A DNA stretch of 64,000 bases. Origin: Gilliamella sp. wkB178 (GTDB lineage Bacteria > Pseudomonadota > Gammaproteobacteria > Enterobacterales > Orbaceae). The notes beneath the pieces are model-generated. The model searched no databases. It worked only from the letters and a program-made list of their open reading frames with translations, and was not told the DNA's origin. Made by a program: the position numbers and the translations under genes. Shown here piece after piece: positions 37,891 through 48,508 of this stretch. How positions within the stretch are numbered: position 1 is the stretch's first letter; every line of letters starts with the position of its first letter. The stretch is from NCBI RefSeq assembly GCF_001690705.1, contig NZ_LZGK01000013.1, positions 558,001 to 622,000 on the forward strand, given 5' to 3'.

Positions 37891-38898
37891 ATGATAGAAA
37901 AATTATGGTACGGTAAAAATCACTTGTTTTGGTTACTGTTATCATTTTCTTGGTTATATGGTTTGATTGCTAGTGGACGGCGTAAATTATACCAATTTGG
38001 CATATTAAAGTCTTGGCGGTCGCCAGTACCCATTGTGGTTATTGGTAATTTATCTGCTGGTGGTAATGGTAAAACACCGTTAGTAATTAGTTTAATTGAG
38101 TCGTTAACAGCAAGAGGCATGCGCGTTGGTGTGGTGTCGCGGGGTTATGGGGGTAAGGCTGATACTTATCCGTTACTGTTAAATGATAATACTACCACCA
38201 CACAAGCGGGTGATGAGCCGGTACTGATTTATCAACGAACTAAAGTTCCGGTTGCCGTAGCCCCTAATCGTTGCCAAGCGGTACAATTACTTTTAAAACA
38301 GCATAAATTAGATGTAATTTTGACTGATGATGGTCTGCAACATTATGCGTTAGCTCGTGATGTAGAAGTGGTTGTAGTAGATGGTAAACGCTTGTTTGGT
38401 AATGGTTGGTGGATTCCTGCCGGACCTATGCGTGAGCGAGCTAATAGATTGAAATCTGTCGATTTAATCGTAATAAATGGCGATAGTGTGAATAATCTCG
38501 TTAAACAATACCCTAATAAAACCTATACTATGCAATTAGCTCCATTGTATGCGGTGAATTTATTAACCCAAGAGAAAAGGGTATTAACTAATCTACATAA
38601 TATTTGTGCCATCGCTGGAATTAGTAATCCACAACGTTTTTTTACTATGCTAACTACGCTAAAAGCCGATGTTATTAATACCACATCTTTTGCTGATCAT
38701 CAAAAATTTACCCCTACATTGTTGGCTAATATAGCTAGTAATGAACAAACGCTTTTAATGACGGAAAAAGATGCGGTAAAATGTCGACAATTTGCGTTAC
38801 CTAATTGGTGGTATCTACCGATAGATGCGGTATTACCTATTGCGGCAGTAGATCAGATTTGTTCATTGCTAGCTAATATAAAATCACTAAGAGAATAA
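37891..38898 (+). CDS. lpxK: Tetraacyldisaccharide 4'-kinase
   Basis: Adds the 4'-phosphate of lipid A at the inner-membrane face. N-terminal membrane-associated helix (LFWLLLSFSWLYGLIASG), P-loop-like VIGNLSAGGNGKTPLV, RGYGGKADTY, TDDGLQHYALARDVEVVVVD and GWWIPAGPMRE are typical. 335 residues (E. coli 328). Followed after three bases by ycaR, then kdsB: an envelope gene cluster. Confidence 0.95.
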   Translation: MIEKLWYGKNHLFWLLLSFSWLYGLIASGRRKLYQFGILKSWRSPVPIVVIGNLSAGGNGKTPLVISLIESLTARGMRVGVVSRGYGGKADTYPLLLNDNTTTTQAGDEPVLIYQRTKVPVAVAPNRCQAVQLLLKQHKLDVILTDDGLQHYALARDVEVVVVDGKRLFGNGWWIPAGPMRERANRLKSVDLIVINGDSVNNLVKQYPNKTYTMQLAPLYAVNLLTQEKRVLTNLHNICAIAGISNPQRFFTMLTTLKADVINTTSFADHQKFTPTLLANIASNEQTLLMTEKDAVKCRQFALPNWWYLPIDAVLPIAAVDQICSLLANIKSLRE

Positions 38899-38901
38899 AA
38901 A

Positions 38902-39099
38902 ATGAAACCAATACTCCTTAGCGCTATCGCTTGCCCTAAATGTCATGGTGAACTGCAATATGATGCCGAACACCAACAGTTAATCTGCCAATCAGATAAG
39001 CTGGTTTATGCAGTGAAACAAGGCATTCCGGTGTTACTTGAAAGCGAAGCTCAGCCACTGGTTCAGCCATTGGCGCAACCACCAATCATTCAAGAATAG
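38902..39099 (+). CDS. ycaR: Trm112-family small protein YcaR
   Basis: 65 residues. The zinc-ribbon-like ACPKCHGELQYDAEHQQLIC holds two of the usual cysteine pairs only in part; QGIPVLLESEA matches Trm112-like bacterial proteins. It is always found next to kdsB in enterobacteria; its function is unclear, possibly a chaperone-like partner. The C-terminus is extended by a QPLVQPLAQP-type repeat. Confidence 0.88.
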   Translation: MKPILLSAIACPKCHGELQYDAEHQQLICQSDKLVYAVKQGIPVLLESEAQPLVQPLAQPPIIQE

Positions 39100-39117
39100 A
39101 ATATTAAGGCTTTAGTT

Positions 39118-39885
39118 ATGAAATTTTCAGTTATTATCCCTGCTCGCTATGCGTCCAGTCGTTTGCCAGCTAAACCTTTGGCCGATATTCATGGTAAACC
39201 TATGATTGTGCGTGTAATGGAACAAGCCCAAAAATCATCAGCTAATCGGGTCATTGTGGCGACTGATCATCAGCAAGTTTTTGAGGTAGTAAAAAGTTAT
39301 GGTGGTGAAGTTATTCTTACTAGTGATAAACACAATTCCGGTACAGAGCGTTTAGCTGAAGTAATTAATGCCTATCAATTTGCAGATGATGAAGTTATTG
39401 TCAATGTCCAAGGTGATGAGCCTTTAATTCCACCTATTATTATTGATCAAGTTGCAGCCAATTTAGTGCAATATAAAACCGGCATGGCTACGCTAGCTGT
39501 TCCAATTACTTCAGTTGAGGAAGCCTTTAACACCGGAGCGGTTAAAGTTGTTACTGATAAAGATGGTTATGCGTTGTATTTTTCGCGCGCGACTATTCCA
39601 TGGGATCGTGATCGTTTTGCTAAAGCTACTGATTTGTATAAGCAAACCAGTATTGGCAATTTTTATCTGCGCCATATTGGCATTTACGCTTATCGTGCTG
39701 GTTTTATCCGTCAATATGTTAGTTGGGAGCCTTCAGCTCTTGAGCAAATAGAAATGTTAGAACAACTCAGAGTGCTTTGGTATGGTGAAAAAATTCATGT
39801 TGAAGTAGCTAAACAATCACCAGCAATTGGTGTGGATACCCAAGAAGACTTAGAAAATGTCAGGGCATTATTTAAGGAGCAATAA
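39118..39885 (+). CDS. kdsB: CMP-KDO synthetase
   Basis: Activates KDO with CTP for lipopolysaccharide core assembly. [20 protein letters not shown] is the nucleotide-binding start; [12 protein letters not shown] and [18 protein letters not shown] are signature segments. 255 residues (E. coli 248). The stop codon overlaps the start of the next gene by one base (TAATG). Confidence 0.96.
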   Translation: MKFSVIIPARYASSRLPAKPLADIHGKPMIVRVMEQAQKSSANRVIVATDHQQVFEVVKSYGGEVILTSDKHNSGTERLAEVINAYQFADDEVIVNVQGDEPLIPPIIIDQVAANLVQYKTGMATLAVPITSVEEAFNTGAVKVVTDKDGYALYFSRATIPWDRDRFAKATDLYKQTSIGNFYLRHIGIYAYRAGFIRQYVSWEPSALEQIEMLEQLRVLWYGEKIHVEVAKQSPAIGVDTQEDLENVRALFKEQ

Positions 39886-40577
39886 TGGCACAATTTAATG
39901 GATTTACTCAGGCTGGGCTCAATTTTCTCCAAGATGCTTGGATTAATAATAGTCGCTCATGGTTTGAAGAACACCGTGCGATTTATGATAATGATTTGGT
40001 TAAGCCGTTTCGATTGCTTGTAGAACAATTGACTCCGGCAATGCTTAAAATCGATGAATGGTTTGAAACCCGTCCGGCAATAGGTAAAACCATATCGCGC
40101 ATTCATCGTGACACTCGCTTTTCTCACGATAAATCTTTATATCGAAGTCGTTTATGGTTGACTTTTAAACGCCCCAATCGTGATTGGAAAGAGGCGCCCG
40201 CTTATTTTTTTGAGATTAGCCCGGATAGTTATCAATATGGTCTGGGTTATTACTGTTCGTCTAAGCAAACGATGGATATTTTTCGAGAAGAGATTTTGAA
40301 TGATACCGCTAAATTTCTGCAGGTTATTCGTTGTGTTAAAAAACCATTTGCGTTAGTTGGCGAAAGTTATAAGCGACCATTAATTAAACAACAAGATGAA
40401 AAGATTGCCACTTGGTACAATCGTAAAAATCTGGCGGTTATGGTAAGTAACCAGCAAATTGATGATGTGTTAAATGCTGATTTACCTAACAAATTAGCCA
40501 AAGGGTTTAAACAGCTAGTACCACTTTATGATTATTTTATGCGAGTGGAAATGATAAAAAATATTCCTAAACTATAA
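39885..40577 (+). CDS. DUF2461 (TIGR02453-type) protein
   Basis: 230 residues: FLQDAWINNSRSWFEEHRAI, IGKTISRIHRDTRFSHDKSL and SPDSYQYGLGYY are the conserved blocks of this family of unknown function. Translationally coupled to kdsB through TAATG, which is unusual company for it. No membrane segment or signal. Confidence 0.85.
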   Translation: MAQFNGFTQAGLNFLQDAWINNSRSWFEEHRAIYDNDLVKPFRLLVEQLTPAMLKIDEWFETRPAIGKTISRIHRDTRFSHDKSLYRSRLWLTFKRPNRDWKEAPAYFFEISPDSYQYGLGYYCSSKQTMDIFREEILNDTAKFLQVIRCVKKPFALVGESYKRPLIKQQDEKIATWYNRKNLAVMVSNQQIDDVLNADLPNKLAKGFKQLVPLYDYFMRVEMIKNIPKL

Positions 40578-40642
40578 TGGTTATTCAATTATAAGTTGCT
40601 TATTGAATATGCAATAGTTTAATACAGTTGTAATATTAAAGA

Positions 40643-41305
40643 TTAAATATTGGGAAAATTCAAAATTAATTCTTTGATGCCATTAATAATGAACTGCGTA
40701 CCAACACATACCAATAAAAAACCCATAATTCTAGAGGTGGCTTCAATACCACTCTTGCCCATAAAACGCATGATACTACCAGCGCTACGCATGCAAAACC
40801 ATAGAATAATGCATAACAGTAATGGCACTAGAATTGACGCCGTATAAACAACCCAGTTAGAAACATCATAACCACCATTATTTACGGTGGAAGCCATACT
40901 AATAATCATGGCTATAGTTCCTGGACCGGCTGTACTTGGCATGGCTAATGGTACGAAGGCAATGTTATTCGATGGTTCTTTCTTTTTAGCATCTGCTTCC
41001 AAGGTTTTATGCGATGGTTGCTGTGGAAAGAGCATTCTAAAACCAATTACTCCAACAATTAATCCACCAGCAATTCGTAGGCCAGGAATGGAAATGCCAA
41101 ATGTGCTCATGATGAGTTGTCCACAATAGAATGAAGCAACCATAATAATAAACACATAAATACAAGCCATTTTAGACTGGTAATTTCGTTCTTCGTTAGT
41201 CATATCCCCGGATAAACCGAGTAATAGTACTACCGTGGTTAACGGATTAGTTAACGGAATGAATAAAATTAACCCAAAGCCAACAGTTTGTATAAGCTCT
41301 AACAT
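40643..41305 (-). CDS. marC: MarC-family inner-membrane protein
   Basis: 220 residues and about six membrane helices. Near-identical blocks to E. coli Mar[41 protein letters not shown] and [17 protein letters not shown]. Despite the name it is not shown to give antibiotic resistance; the physiological role is unclear. Convergent with the DUF2461 gene and followed upstream by ssb. Confidence 0.93.
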   Translation of the reverse strand: MLELIQTVGFGLILFIPLTNPLTTVVLLLGLSGDMTNEERNYQSKMACIYVFIIMVASFYCGQLIMSTFGISIPGLRIAGGLIVGVIGFRMLFPQQPSHKTLEADAKKKEPSNNIAFVPLAMPSTAGPGTIAMIISMASTVNNGGYDVSNWVVYTASILVPLLLCIILWFCMRSAGSIMRFMGKSGIEATSRIMGFLLVCVGTQFIINGIKELILNFPNI

Positions 41306-41423
41306 AGATTTACTTAATACCTAATAACCCACAAATTTGTATAAGTATAAATGAAATAAGTAAAATATGATATATGGGCGGCTTTTAATGCCGCCCAATA
41401 TTAGATGAGATGGAAGAGATGAA

Positions 41424-41942
41424 TTAAAATGGAATATCGTCATCAAAATCCATTGGTGGTTCTGGTGCTTTTGGTTGTTGAGTATTAGCCGATTGGATAG
41501 GTGTAGGACTAGCTGCTCCTGGTGCTGATGAAATATTATTAGCACTTTGTCCCCAATTTTGTGGGCTTTCAATACCATCATTATTACCACTACGAGAATG
41601 TAATATTTGCAAGGTGCCACCCATAGGATTAACAACAACTTCGGTTGTATAACGATCTTGACCAGATTGATCTTGCCATTTGCGAGTTTGTAATTGGCCT
41701 TCAATATATACTTGAGCACCTTTTTTAACATATTCACCAACAATTTCAGCTACTTTACCAAAGGCAACTACGCGGTGCCAATCTGTACGATCGCGAGTTT
41801 CACCAGTTTGTTTGTCCTTCCAAACTTCTGATGTAGCAACACTCATTGTAGCTACACTAGTTCCATTTGGCATGACACGAACTTCGGGATCTTGACCTAA
41901 ATTACCTATTAAAATGACTTTATTTATTCCTCGGCTTGCCAT
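41424..41942 (-). CDS. ssb: Single-stranded DNA-binding protein
   Basis: OB-fold in residues 1-110 ([60 protein letters not shown]), a Gln/Pro/Ser-rich linker, and the acidic tip MDFDDDIPF that binds partner proteins. 172 residues. A GGGCGGC/GCCGCCC hairpin at 41376-41396 follows the gene but lacks a T-run. Confidence 0.97.
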   Translation of the reverse strand: MASRGINKVILIGNLGQDPEVRVMPNGTSVATMSVATSEVWKDKQTGETRDRTDWHRVVAFGKVAEIVGEYVKKGAQVYIEGQLQTRKWQDQSGQDRYTTEVVVNPMGGTLQILHSRSGNNDGIESPQNWGQSANNISSAPGAASPTPIQSANTQQPKAPEPPMDFDDDIPF

Positions 41943-42160
41943 TATTAACTCCTAAAAATTGCCTATATTTATATTAGTGGAGTATTGTAACATGAGACAG
42001 AGCTAACATCATCGATTTTAATTTAATATTGGAAGATAGTTTTCAATTTGTAAAGATGGAGAAAGATTGGCTTAGACATAGGAATTTATTACTATTACGA
42101 GTATAATGCCACACATTTGTTGATGCAATGTGCTAAAGAATTTTCCTCAAAGGAGGCCTT

Positions 42161-43102
42161 ATGATTAATGCGTTTGGACTAAAAAACAAACAATTAGTGA
42201 AAATTAATGAAGGCGATATAAATAATGCGACCTGGATTGATTTAATTGAACCAGAAGAAGCCGATCGCGATTTTGTTTTAACACATTTAGGACAAAATTT
42301 AGCAACCAGTATCGAACTAGATGACATCGAAGCATCTGCTCGTTTTTTTGAAGATAATGAAGGTTTGCATGTTCACTCATTCTTTTTTTATGAAGATGCA
42401 GAAGATCGTGCTGGTAACTCAACTGTAGCCTTTACTGTGCATAATGGCCGTTTATTTACGCTACGTGAACGTGATTTACCGGCATTTCGTTTATACCGCA
42501 TGCGGTCTCGTTACCAAGGAATGAATGATGGTAATCCCTATGAAGTATTACTAGATTTGTTTGAAGTAAAAGTCGAACAGTTAGCCGATCAAATTGAAAA
42601 CATATACAGTGAACTTGAAGAACTTAGTTTAATTATTATGGATCGTTCAGCACAAGAACATTATGACGAAGCCATTACCTCACTGGCTGAACTTGAAGAC
42701 ACTGCGTGGAAAGTGCGTTTGTGTTTAATGGATAGTCAGCGGGCGGTTAACTATTTAGTCCGTCGGGCAAAAATGCCGGTAGATCAATTAGAGCAAGCGC
42801 GGGAAGTCATTCGCGATATTGAATCACTAGTACCACATAACGAATCACTATTCCAAAAAGTGAATTTCCTAATGCAGGCAGCAACTAGCTTTATTAATAT
42901 TGAGCAAAGCCGTATTATTAAAATTTTCTCGGTGGTGTCAGTGGTATTTTTACCTCCGACTGTGGTGGCTTCCGCCTATGGGATGAATTTTGAATTTATG
43001 CCGGAATTAAAATGGGAATATGGTTACCCATTTTCTTTAATTTTAATGTTATTAGCTGGTGTGGCACCATATATTTATTTTAAACTCAAAAAGTGGTTAT
43101 AG
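42161..43102 (+). CDS. corA: CorA magnesium transporter
   Basis: 313 residues with a large cytosolic N-terminal domain and two C-terminal helices. The filter motif [20 protein letters not shown] lies between them. [20 protein letters not shown] is a typical CorA stalk segment. AAAGGAGG six bases before the ATG is an unusually strong ribosome-binding site for this window. Monocistronic. Confidence 0.96.
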   Translation: MINAFGLKNKQLVKINEGDINNATWIDLIEPEEADRDFVLTHLGQNLATSIELDDIEASARFFEDNEGLHVHSFFFYEDAEDRAGNSTVAFTVHNGRLFTLRERDLPAFRLYRMRSRYQGMNDGNPYEVLLDLFEVKVEQLADQIENIYSELEELSLIIMDRSAQEHYDEAITSLAELEDTAWKVRLCLMDSQRAVNYLVRRAKMPVDQLEQAREVIRDIESLVPHNESLFQKVNFLMQAATSFINIEQSRIIKIFSVVSVVFLPPTVVASAYGMNFEFMPELKWEYGYPFSLILMLLAGVAPYIYFKLKKWL

Positions 43103-43225
43103 ATTAAAACTAAACAAATTAATCACAATTCTGGCATTCACGATATCGCCTACAAGGCCATGGTAGCAAATAGATATAATTATATTTAATTAAATTAAAA
43201 GTCGATTGTTTAAAAAGAGAATAAC

Positions 43226-44182
43226 ATGAATAAATATGCTTTAGTAACTGATATCGGTGGTACCAATGCCCGTTTTGCACTGTATAACTTAGTTACTAAT
43301 GAGTTATCCGCTATAACTAAAATTGTAATTGCTAAAGATGCAGTATTATTAACTTTAATAAAAGATTATATCCAAGCTCAATCAGTACAAATTGATATGG
43401 CTTGTATTGCTATTGCTTGCCCTATTGGCGATGAAGATGTGGTTAATATGACCAATAATGATTTATCATTTTCTCGCTCACAATTAATTAAACAGCTTAA
43501 TTTAACTAAGCTCGAAGTTATTAACGATTTTACGGCTATATCTTATTCTATCCCCAAACTAACTCAACAAGATTTAGTTAAAATTGGTGGAGAAGAACCT
43601 AATCAAAACTATCCGATTGCTATTTATGGTGCGGGTACCGGGCTTGGAGTGTCACATTTAATTAAGGTTAATCAACATTGGATTAGTTTATCGGGTGAAG
43701 GTGGACATACTGAATTACCTATGACTAATGCAGAAGAAGACAGTATTTTAGCGCAGTTACGCAAAAAATTTGGGCGCGTGTCAACTGAACGGTTTTTATC
43801 GGGTAGAGGCTTGGTAAATATTTATCAGGCATTATTGCAAATTAATAACCAACCAGTGGTTGAAATTACACCAGATGTTATTGTGCAACAAGCCTTAGCA
43901 AATAGTTGCCCAATTTGTTTACAAACATTAACTCACTTTTGTACTTTCATGGGACGATTCGGTGGTAATTTAGCATTAACACTTAATACTCAAGGTGGTG
44001 TGTATATTGCTGGTGGTATTGTGCCACGGTTTATTGAGTTTTTTAAATCTTCGCCATTTAGAAGTGCATTTGAGAATAAAGGTCGAATGTTATATTTAAT
44101 GAAAAAAATACCGGTGTATGTTATTACTCATGAAGACCCCGGTTTACTTGGTGCTGGTGTATATTTACAAAATAGTCTTTAG
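43226..44182 (+). CDS. glk: Glucokinase
   Basis: ATP-dependent glucokinase of the ROK-unrelated proteobacterial type, 318 residues. TDIGGTNARFAL is the phosphate-binding loop, IAIACPIG, VINDFTAISYSIP, GAGTGLGVSHLI and SGEGGHTELP line the active site; YIAGGIVPRF near the C-terminus. Feeds internal glucose into glycolysis. Confidence 0.95.
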   Translation: MNKYALVTDIGGTNARFALYNLVTNELSAITKIVIAKDAVLLTLIKDYIQAQSVQIDMACIAIACPIGDEDVVNMTNNDLSFSRSQLIKQLNLTKLEVINDFTAISYSIPKLTQQDLVKIGGEEPNQNYPIAIYGAGTGLGVSHLIKVNQHWISLSGEGGHTELPMTNAEEDSILAQLRKKFGRVSTERFLSGRGLVNIYQALLQINNQPVVEITPDVIVQQALANSCPICLQTLTHFCTFMGRFGGNLALTLNTQGGVYIAGGIVPRFIEFFKSSPFRSAFENKGRMLYLMKKIPVYVITHEDPGLLGAGVYLQNSL

Positions 44183-44213
44183 TGATAATAGGGTATTGAA
44201 AGGATATTATTTT

Positions 44214-44462
44214 ATGATGTGGTGTTACATTTATCGGAGTACTAAAAAAGAAAATTGTTATTTATATATGGAAAATGAGAACGATTTTTCGCCAATTCCT
44301 GAAAAGATACTTTCTATTTTTGGTACCCCAGTATTTGTTATGAAGGTATTACTTGATGGTAAAAGGCGTTTTGTAGTTGGTAGTTCTGATGAAATTGAAC
44401 AAAAAATAAAAAGTGATGGATTTTTTTTACAAATGTTATCGGAAGATGATTTCAAAGTATGA
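44214..44462 (+). CDS. ycgL: YcgL-family protein
   Basis: 82 residues. [20 protein letters not shown] and [14 protein letters not shown] match YcgL. The ATG at 44214 has AAAGGA nine bases upstream; a longer frame from 44118 would overlap glk and is rejected. The stop overlaps the ycgN start (ATGA), so the two are coupled. Biochemical role unknown. Confidence 0.88.
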   Translation: MMWCYIYRSTKKENCYLYMENENDFSPIPEKILSIFGTPVFVMKVLLDGKRRFVVGSSDEIEQKIKSDGFFLQMLSEDDFKV

Positions 44463-44881
44463 TTGAGCCATTTTGGGAATATAAAACCTTAGATCAAATG
44501 ACTGATGAAGAATGGGAACAGCTTTGTGATGGTTGTGGTCAATGTTGCCTGAATAAATTAATCGATGAAGATACGGATGAAATTTTATATACCAATGTTG
44601 CTTGTAATTTATTAGATTCGAATACTTGCCAATGCCGGCATTATCATAACCGTTTTGACTATGAGCCTGATTGTATTAAATTAACTCGTGTAAATCTTTT
44701 TACCATTGAATGGTTACCATTAACTTGTAGTTATCGTTATTTTTCGAACCATGGTCGCCTACCTGAATGGCACCCGCTTATTACCGGTAATAAAAAACAG
44801 ATGCACAAATTAAAAATTTCGGTAAAAAATCGGATTGTTTATGAAAAAGATGTGATTTGTTGGGAAGATCATATTATATAA
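44459..44881 (+). CDS. ycgN: YcgN/UPF0260 cysteine-cluster protein
   Basis: 140 residues: [32 protein letters not shown] and [10 protein letters not shown]. The cysteine pattern suggests bound metal or an Fe-S cluster, but function is not established. Overlaps ycgL by four bases. A strong terminator follows. Confidence 0.92.
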   Translation: MIEPFWEYKTLDQMTDEEWEQLCDGCGQCCLNKLIDEDTDEILYTNVACNLLDSNTCQCRHYHNRFDYEPDCIKLTRVNLFTIEWLPLTCSYRYFSNHGRLPEWHPLITGNKKQMHKLKISVKNRIVYEKDVICWEDHII

Positions 44882-44887
44882 AGTAAA

Positions 44888-44910
44888 GGGAGCCAGTGCT
44901 CCCTCATTTT
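44888..44910 (+). terminator. Terminator of ycgL-ycgN
   Basis: GGGAGC and GCTCCC around CAGT, followed by TCATTTTTAT. It lies between convergent genes. Confidence 0.88.
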
Positions 44911-44919
44911 TATGTTGAT

Positions 44920-45477
44920 TTAAAGTAAAATCCACAAAAAACCAAAAATCTCAATAGCGAGCATATTGAGGAAAATAAGAACAAATACAACAATCATAAA
45001 TGAAATATCTATAACCCCAATTGGCGGCACTATGCGGCGAATAGGTGTAACTAAAGGCTCAGTTAACTGGGTTAGAAGTTCATCTGCTGTGGATTGTCCT
45101 CGACTTACCCAGCTTAAAATAGCCCTAAATAGTAGCAACCAAAATAGTAAATGTCCTAGTGCATGAGCTATAGCCGCAAAAGCAAAGAATAGATAATCAA
45201 TATTCCAAATAGGTGCATTAATGGTTCCATAATATAAAACAAAAATGACTTTAATTAAGGCAACTACATATAATAGTATCCAAGTGGCGGTATCAAACCG
45301 TCCAATTGCAGGAATGAGTCTGCGTAATGGCCCAATGATAGGTTGGGTAATACGGACAATGAATTGAGTAAATGGATTATAAAAGTTGACGCGAATGCGC
45401 TGCATCCATAATCGTAGAATTAGAATATATAGGCAAACAGTTAAAATCGTTTTTCCTAAAAAGAAAAGCGCTGCCAT
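44920..45477 (-). CDS. yggT: YggT-family membrane protein
   Basis: 185 residues with two YGGT repeats, each holding hydrophobic helices: LILRLWMQRIRVNFYNPFTQ in the first and LLFRAILSWVSRGQSTADEL in the second. PIIGPLRRLIP and PLVTPIRRIVPPIGVIDIS are the repeated signature. An inner-membrane protein of unclear role, linked to osmotic or division functions in other bacteria. Follows yggS by 37 bp. Confidence 0.92.
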   Translation of the reverse strand: MAALFFLGKTILTVCLYILILRLWMQRIRVNFYNPFTQFIVRITQPIIGPLRRLIPAIGRFDTATWILLYVVALIKVIFVLYYGTINAPIWNIDYLFFAFAAIAHALGHLLFWLLLFRAILSWVSRGQSTADELLTQLTEPLVTPIRRIVPPIGVIDISFMIVVFVLIFLNMLAIEIFGFLWILL

Positions 45478-45513
45478 TTAAAACTCCTTAAAATTTGCAT
45501 AGTCTGCAATATA

Positions 45514-46215
45514 TCATAAATATTGCCGCGCTCCAAAGATCGCGGTGCCAATACGAACCATGGTACTTCCAGCAACAATGGCTGCTTGCATGTCGCCGGT
45601 CATGCCGATTGATAGTGTTTTCATAAAGGGATAATCGGTTTGTAATGACTGTAATAACTGTTGCATTTGTTTAAAAACTTTAAGTTGTTTATCAAAATCA
45701 TTTTCTATTTCAGGAATTGCCATTAAGCCACGCAAACTTAAATTTGGCAGGTTGACAATCTGTTTAACTAATTCTACCACTTGGTCAGGAGCTACCCCAG
45801 ATTTACTGGCTTCTTGGCTAATGTTAACTTGAATAAGCACATTCAGCTTGGTCATATTAGCCGGACGTTGATCATTTAATCGTTGGGCAATTTTTAACCG
45901 ATCAATAGTATGCATCCAATCAAAATTCTCGGCTACTAATTTAGTTTTATTGGATTGTAATGGACCAATAAAGTGCCAAATTAACGGTATGTCCGGCATG
46001 GTTTGTTTGAAATAGTGGATTTTTTCCACCCCTTCTTGAACATAATTTTCACCAAATGATAACTGACCAGCATTGATTGCTTCTGTGATTTGGTTTACAG
46101 GTTTGGTTTTACTAACTGCAATAAGTTCAATGGTGTTGGGATCTCTTTCGCATTCTACGGCAATTTTGTGAATTTTATTTTTTATAGCAAGTAAATTGTC
46201 AGGTACGCTATTCAT
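45514..46215 (-). CDS. yggS: Pyridoxal-phosphate homeostasis protein YggS
   Basis: YggS/PROSC fold-type III protein that carries PLP on a lysine and balances vitamin B6 and amino-acid pools. LIAVSKTKPVNQI contains that lysine; FGENYVQEG, WHFIGPLQSNKTK, GLMAIPE and SIGMTGDMQAAIVAGSTMVR are conserved. The ATG at 46215, with GGA eight bases before it, aligns with the E. coli start and is preferred over one at 46227. Divergent from the pilT-like gene. Confidence 0.94.
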   Translation of the reverse strand: MNSVPDNLLAIKNKIHKIAVECERDPNTIELIAVSKTKPVNQITEAINAGQLSFGENYVQEGVEKIHYFKQTMPDIPLIWHFIGPLQSNKTKLVAENFDWMHTIDRLKIAQRLNDQRPANMTKLNVLIQVNISQEASKSGVAPDQVVELVKQIVNLPNLSLRGLMAIPEIENDFDKQLKVFKQMQQLLQSLQTDYPFMKTLSIGMTGDMQAAIVAGSTMVRIGTAIFGARQYL

Positions 46216-46239
46216 GTTAATTTCCATTTAATAATCGGT

Positions 46240-47193
46240 ATGTCAAATTTCGTCTTAAATTCAATATTAGCGCTTAGTGTAACTCAAAAGGCTTCAGATT
46301 TGCATCTTTCAAGTGGTGAATCAGCTTGTATGCGCATTAATGGACAACTACAATTTTTGTCTGAACAAAAATTACTCCCCCATAGTTTGGAAACTGAACT
46401 TTTAAGTTTACTCAATCAATCACAACAAACACAATTACAACAACAAGGCTATATTGATTTGGCTTATCAGGTTGCTGAAATAGGTCGCTTTAGAGTAAAT
46501 ATTTTTTATCAGCAACGGGGAATTTCGGCTGTTTTCAGAGTTATTAATCACTCCATTCCCACTTTGTCAGAAATAGCTGTCCCGGAAGTATTAAAAGAAC
46601 TTGTAAAAAATACTCATGGCATTATTTTGGTTACCGGGGCTACTGGTAGTGGTAAATCAACTACATTAGCTTCATTAATCCAACATATCAATTTATATGA
46701 AGCTAAACATATTATTACTTTAGAAGATCCAATCGAATTTATTTACCAAAATGTACAATCACTAATTCAGCAACGAGAGGTACCCAACTTCGAGATGGCT
46801 ATTGATAGTATTTTAAGGCAAGATCCTGATATTATTTTGTTAGGTGAATTACGCAATAAAGCAACGATCCAAGCAGCATTAACAGCGGCAGAAACCGGGC
46901 ATTTAGTGCTGGCTACTTTACATACCAGTTCCGCCATTCAAAGCATTAATCGTATTGTAGATGTATTTAATGGATCAGAACGCGACTTTATTCGTACTCA
47001 ATTATCCAGTAGCTTAAAAGCAATTATTAGTCAAAAATTAGTTGCCAATAATAGTGGGCGCAAAGCTTTATTTGAAATACTAATTAATACACCCGCGGTA
47101 AGCAATTTAATTAATGAAGGTAAAATTAAGCAGATTTTTTCATTAATGCAAACCGGGCAACAATATGGCATGCAGTTAATGCCTAATAATTAA
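46240..47193 (+). CDS. yggR: PilT-like ATPase (YggR)
   Basis: 317-residue type IV pilus retraction ATPase homologue. Walker A GATGSGKSTT near residue 130, Asp box ITLEDPIEFIY, Walker B DPDIILLGELRNKATI and His box LATLHTSSA. The family's GEMRD reads GELRN here. With comEC and the possible pilin at the right edge it fits a competence/pilus function, though E. coli YggR has no proven role. Confidence 0.9.
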   Translation: MSNFVLNSILALSVTQKASDLHLSSGESACMRINGQLQFLSEQKLLPHSLETELLSLLNQSQQTQLQQQGYIDLAYQVAEIGRFRVNIFYQQRGISAVFRVINHSIPTLSEIAVPEVLKELVKNTHGIILVTGATGSGKSTTLASLIQHINLYEAKHIITLEDPIEFIYQNVQSLIQQREVPNFEMAIDSILRQDPDIILLGELRNKATIQAALTAAETGHLVLATLHTSSAIQSINRIVDVFNGSERDFIRTQLSSSLKAIISQKLVANNSGRKALFEILINTPAVSNLINEGKIKQIFSLMQTGQQYGMQLMPNN

Positions 47194-47367
47194 ATCAGAT
47201 TTGGTTTTACCATTCAGATCACAATGTTGTAGTATTAAATTAACAAAATTATCTTTAAAATGTTGTATCTGACTTATTTACATTTTTATAAAGATAAAAT
47301 CCTAAGTTTTATGTTAAAAATACTCTATAATTAACCAATACATATTTAATACTGAGGGCATAAATAA

Positions 47368-48177
47368 ATGGAACAACGTATAGGCTTTATTGGTTTAGGT
47401 AATATGGGAAACGCTATATTACAAGGTGTTTTGACTAGCAAAAAAGTCGCTGGTCCTCAACTTTTTGTTTATGATACTCATCCTGAAAAAGGGCAAGCAC
47501 TAAATCAAACTTATTTGGTTAATAACCTTGATTCAGCTCGTGATGTAGCAAGAGAATCTGACATCGTATTTGTTGCGGTAAAACCTAATGTGATTGTAGA
47601 TGTATTAAATGATATTCAAAAAGAATTAAAAAAGAATACTATTGTAGTGTCAATTGCTGCTGGCGTGACTATAAAAACTATCGCCAAAAGTGTTGGCTAC
47701 GAACAAAAAATAGTGCGAGTAATGCCAAATACACCAGCATTAGTTAATGCTGCCATGTGTTCAATTACCCCTAATACCGAAGTTACTGAAGAGGAACTCG
47801 ATACTATTCAATTATTGTTAAATTGTATTGGTGAAACTGAAGTAGTTCCTGAATACTTGATTGATGCGGTAGCCGGTGCTAGCGGCTCATCGCCAGCATT
47901 TGTGTTTATGTTTATTGAAGCACTAGCTGATGGTGCGGTCAAAGGTGGTTTAACAAGAAAACAGGCTTATAAATTTGCGGCTCAAGCCGTTCTAGGGTCA
48001 GCAAAATTACTGCTGGAAACTGGAAAGCATCCAGGTGAATTAAAAGACATGGTTTGTTCACCAGCGGGTACTACCATTGAAGGAGTACAAAAACTTGAAC
48101 AACATGGTTTTAGAGCCGCGGTAATAGAAGCAGTTGAGGCAACTATATTAAAATCTCAAGCGATGGCTGAAAAATAA
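47368..48177 (+). CDS. proC: Pyrroline-5-carboxylate reductase
   Basis: Last step of proline synthesis, NAD(P)H dependent. Rossmann start IGFIGLGNMGNAILQGVL, VRVMPNTPALVNAAM and DAVAGASGSSPAFVFMFIEA, then the C-terminal DMVCSPAGTTIEGVQKLEQ. 269 residues as in E. coli. Elsewhere proC lies between yggS and yggT; here it is separated and on the other strand. Confidence 0.96.
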   Translation: MEQRIGFIGLGNMGNAILQGVLTSKKVAGPQLFVYDTHPEKGQALNQTYLVNNLDSARDVARESDIVFVAVKPNVIVDVLNDIQKELKKNTIVVSIAAGVTIKTIAKSVGYEQKIVRVMPNTPALVNAAMCSITPNTEVTEEELDTIQLLLNCIGETEVVPEYLIDAVAGASGSSPAFVFMFIEALADGAVKGGLTRKQAYKFAAQAVLGSAKLLLETGKHPGELKDMVCSPAGTTIEGVQKLEQHGFRAAVIEAVEATILKSQAMAEK

Positions 48178-48508
48178 TCTAATCAATGTTATCCGTTTTA
48201 GTTCTACTTTAGACTTAGTTTTACTAAGACGGATAATTGTCTATAAGTTAGCAACTATTACAGTAATTAATAAAATAGTTGCAAACATTCCTTGCATAAG
48301 CCTGCAATATATGAGTTAATAGTAAACAGCATATGACGTGCAGATTTATTTAGTAACATTTTGATATCAGCAGTTTGTAGTTTACTTTCTATCTTAGATT
48401 AGCATTAGTTCTCTTCAACTCCCCTCTCAGTGTTTATAAGTAGTCTAAGTTTTATGTATTTTGAATGTGGCCTTATCGGCTGAGATTATTTTTAAAAGGA
48501 AGATTATT
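48178..48508 (+). promoter_or_regulatory. Long untranslated region before the cold-shock gene
   Basis: 330 bp with no credible reading frame. Cold-shock genes often have long structured leaders, and part of this may be one. I could not fix a promoter. Confidence 0.4.

Noticed and set aside
44118-44213. Longer ycgL start overlapping glk
   Set aside because: The extension is a frame-shadow of the glk end; the ATG at 44214 has a proper ribosome-binding site and matches the family.
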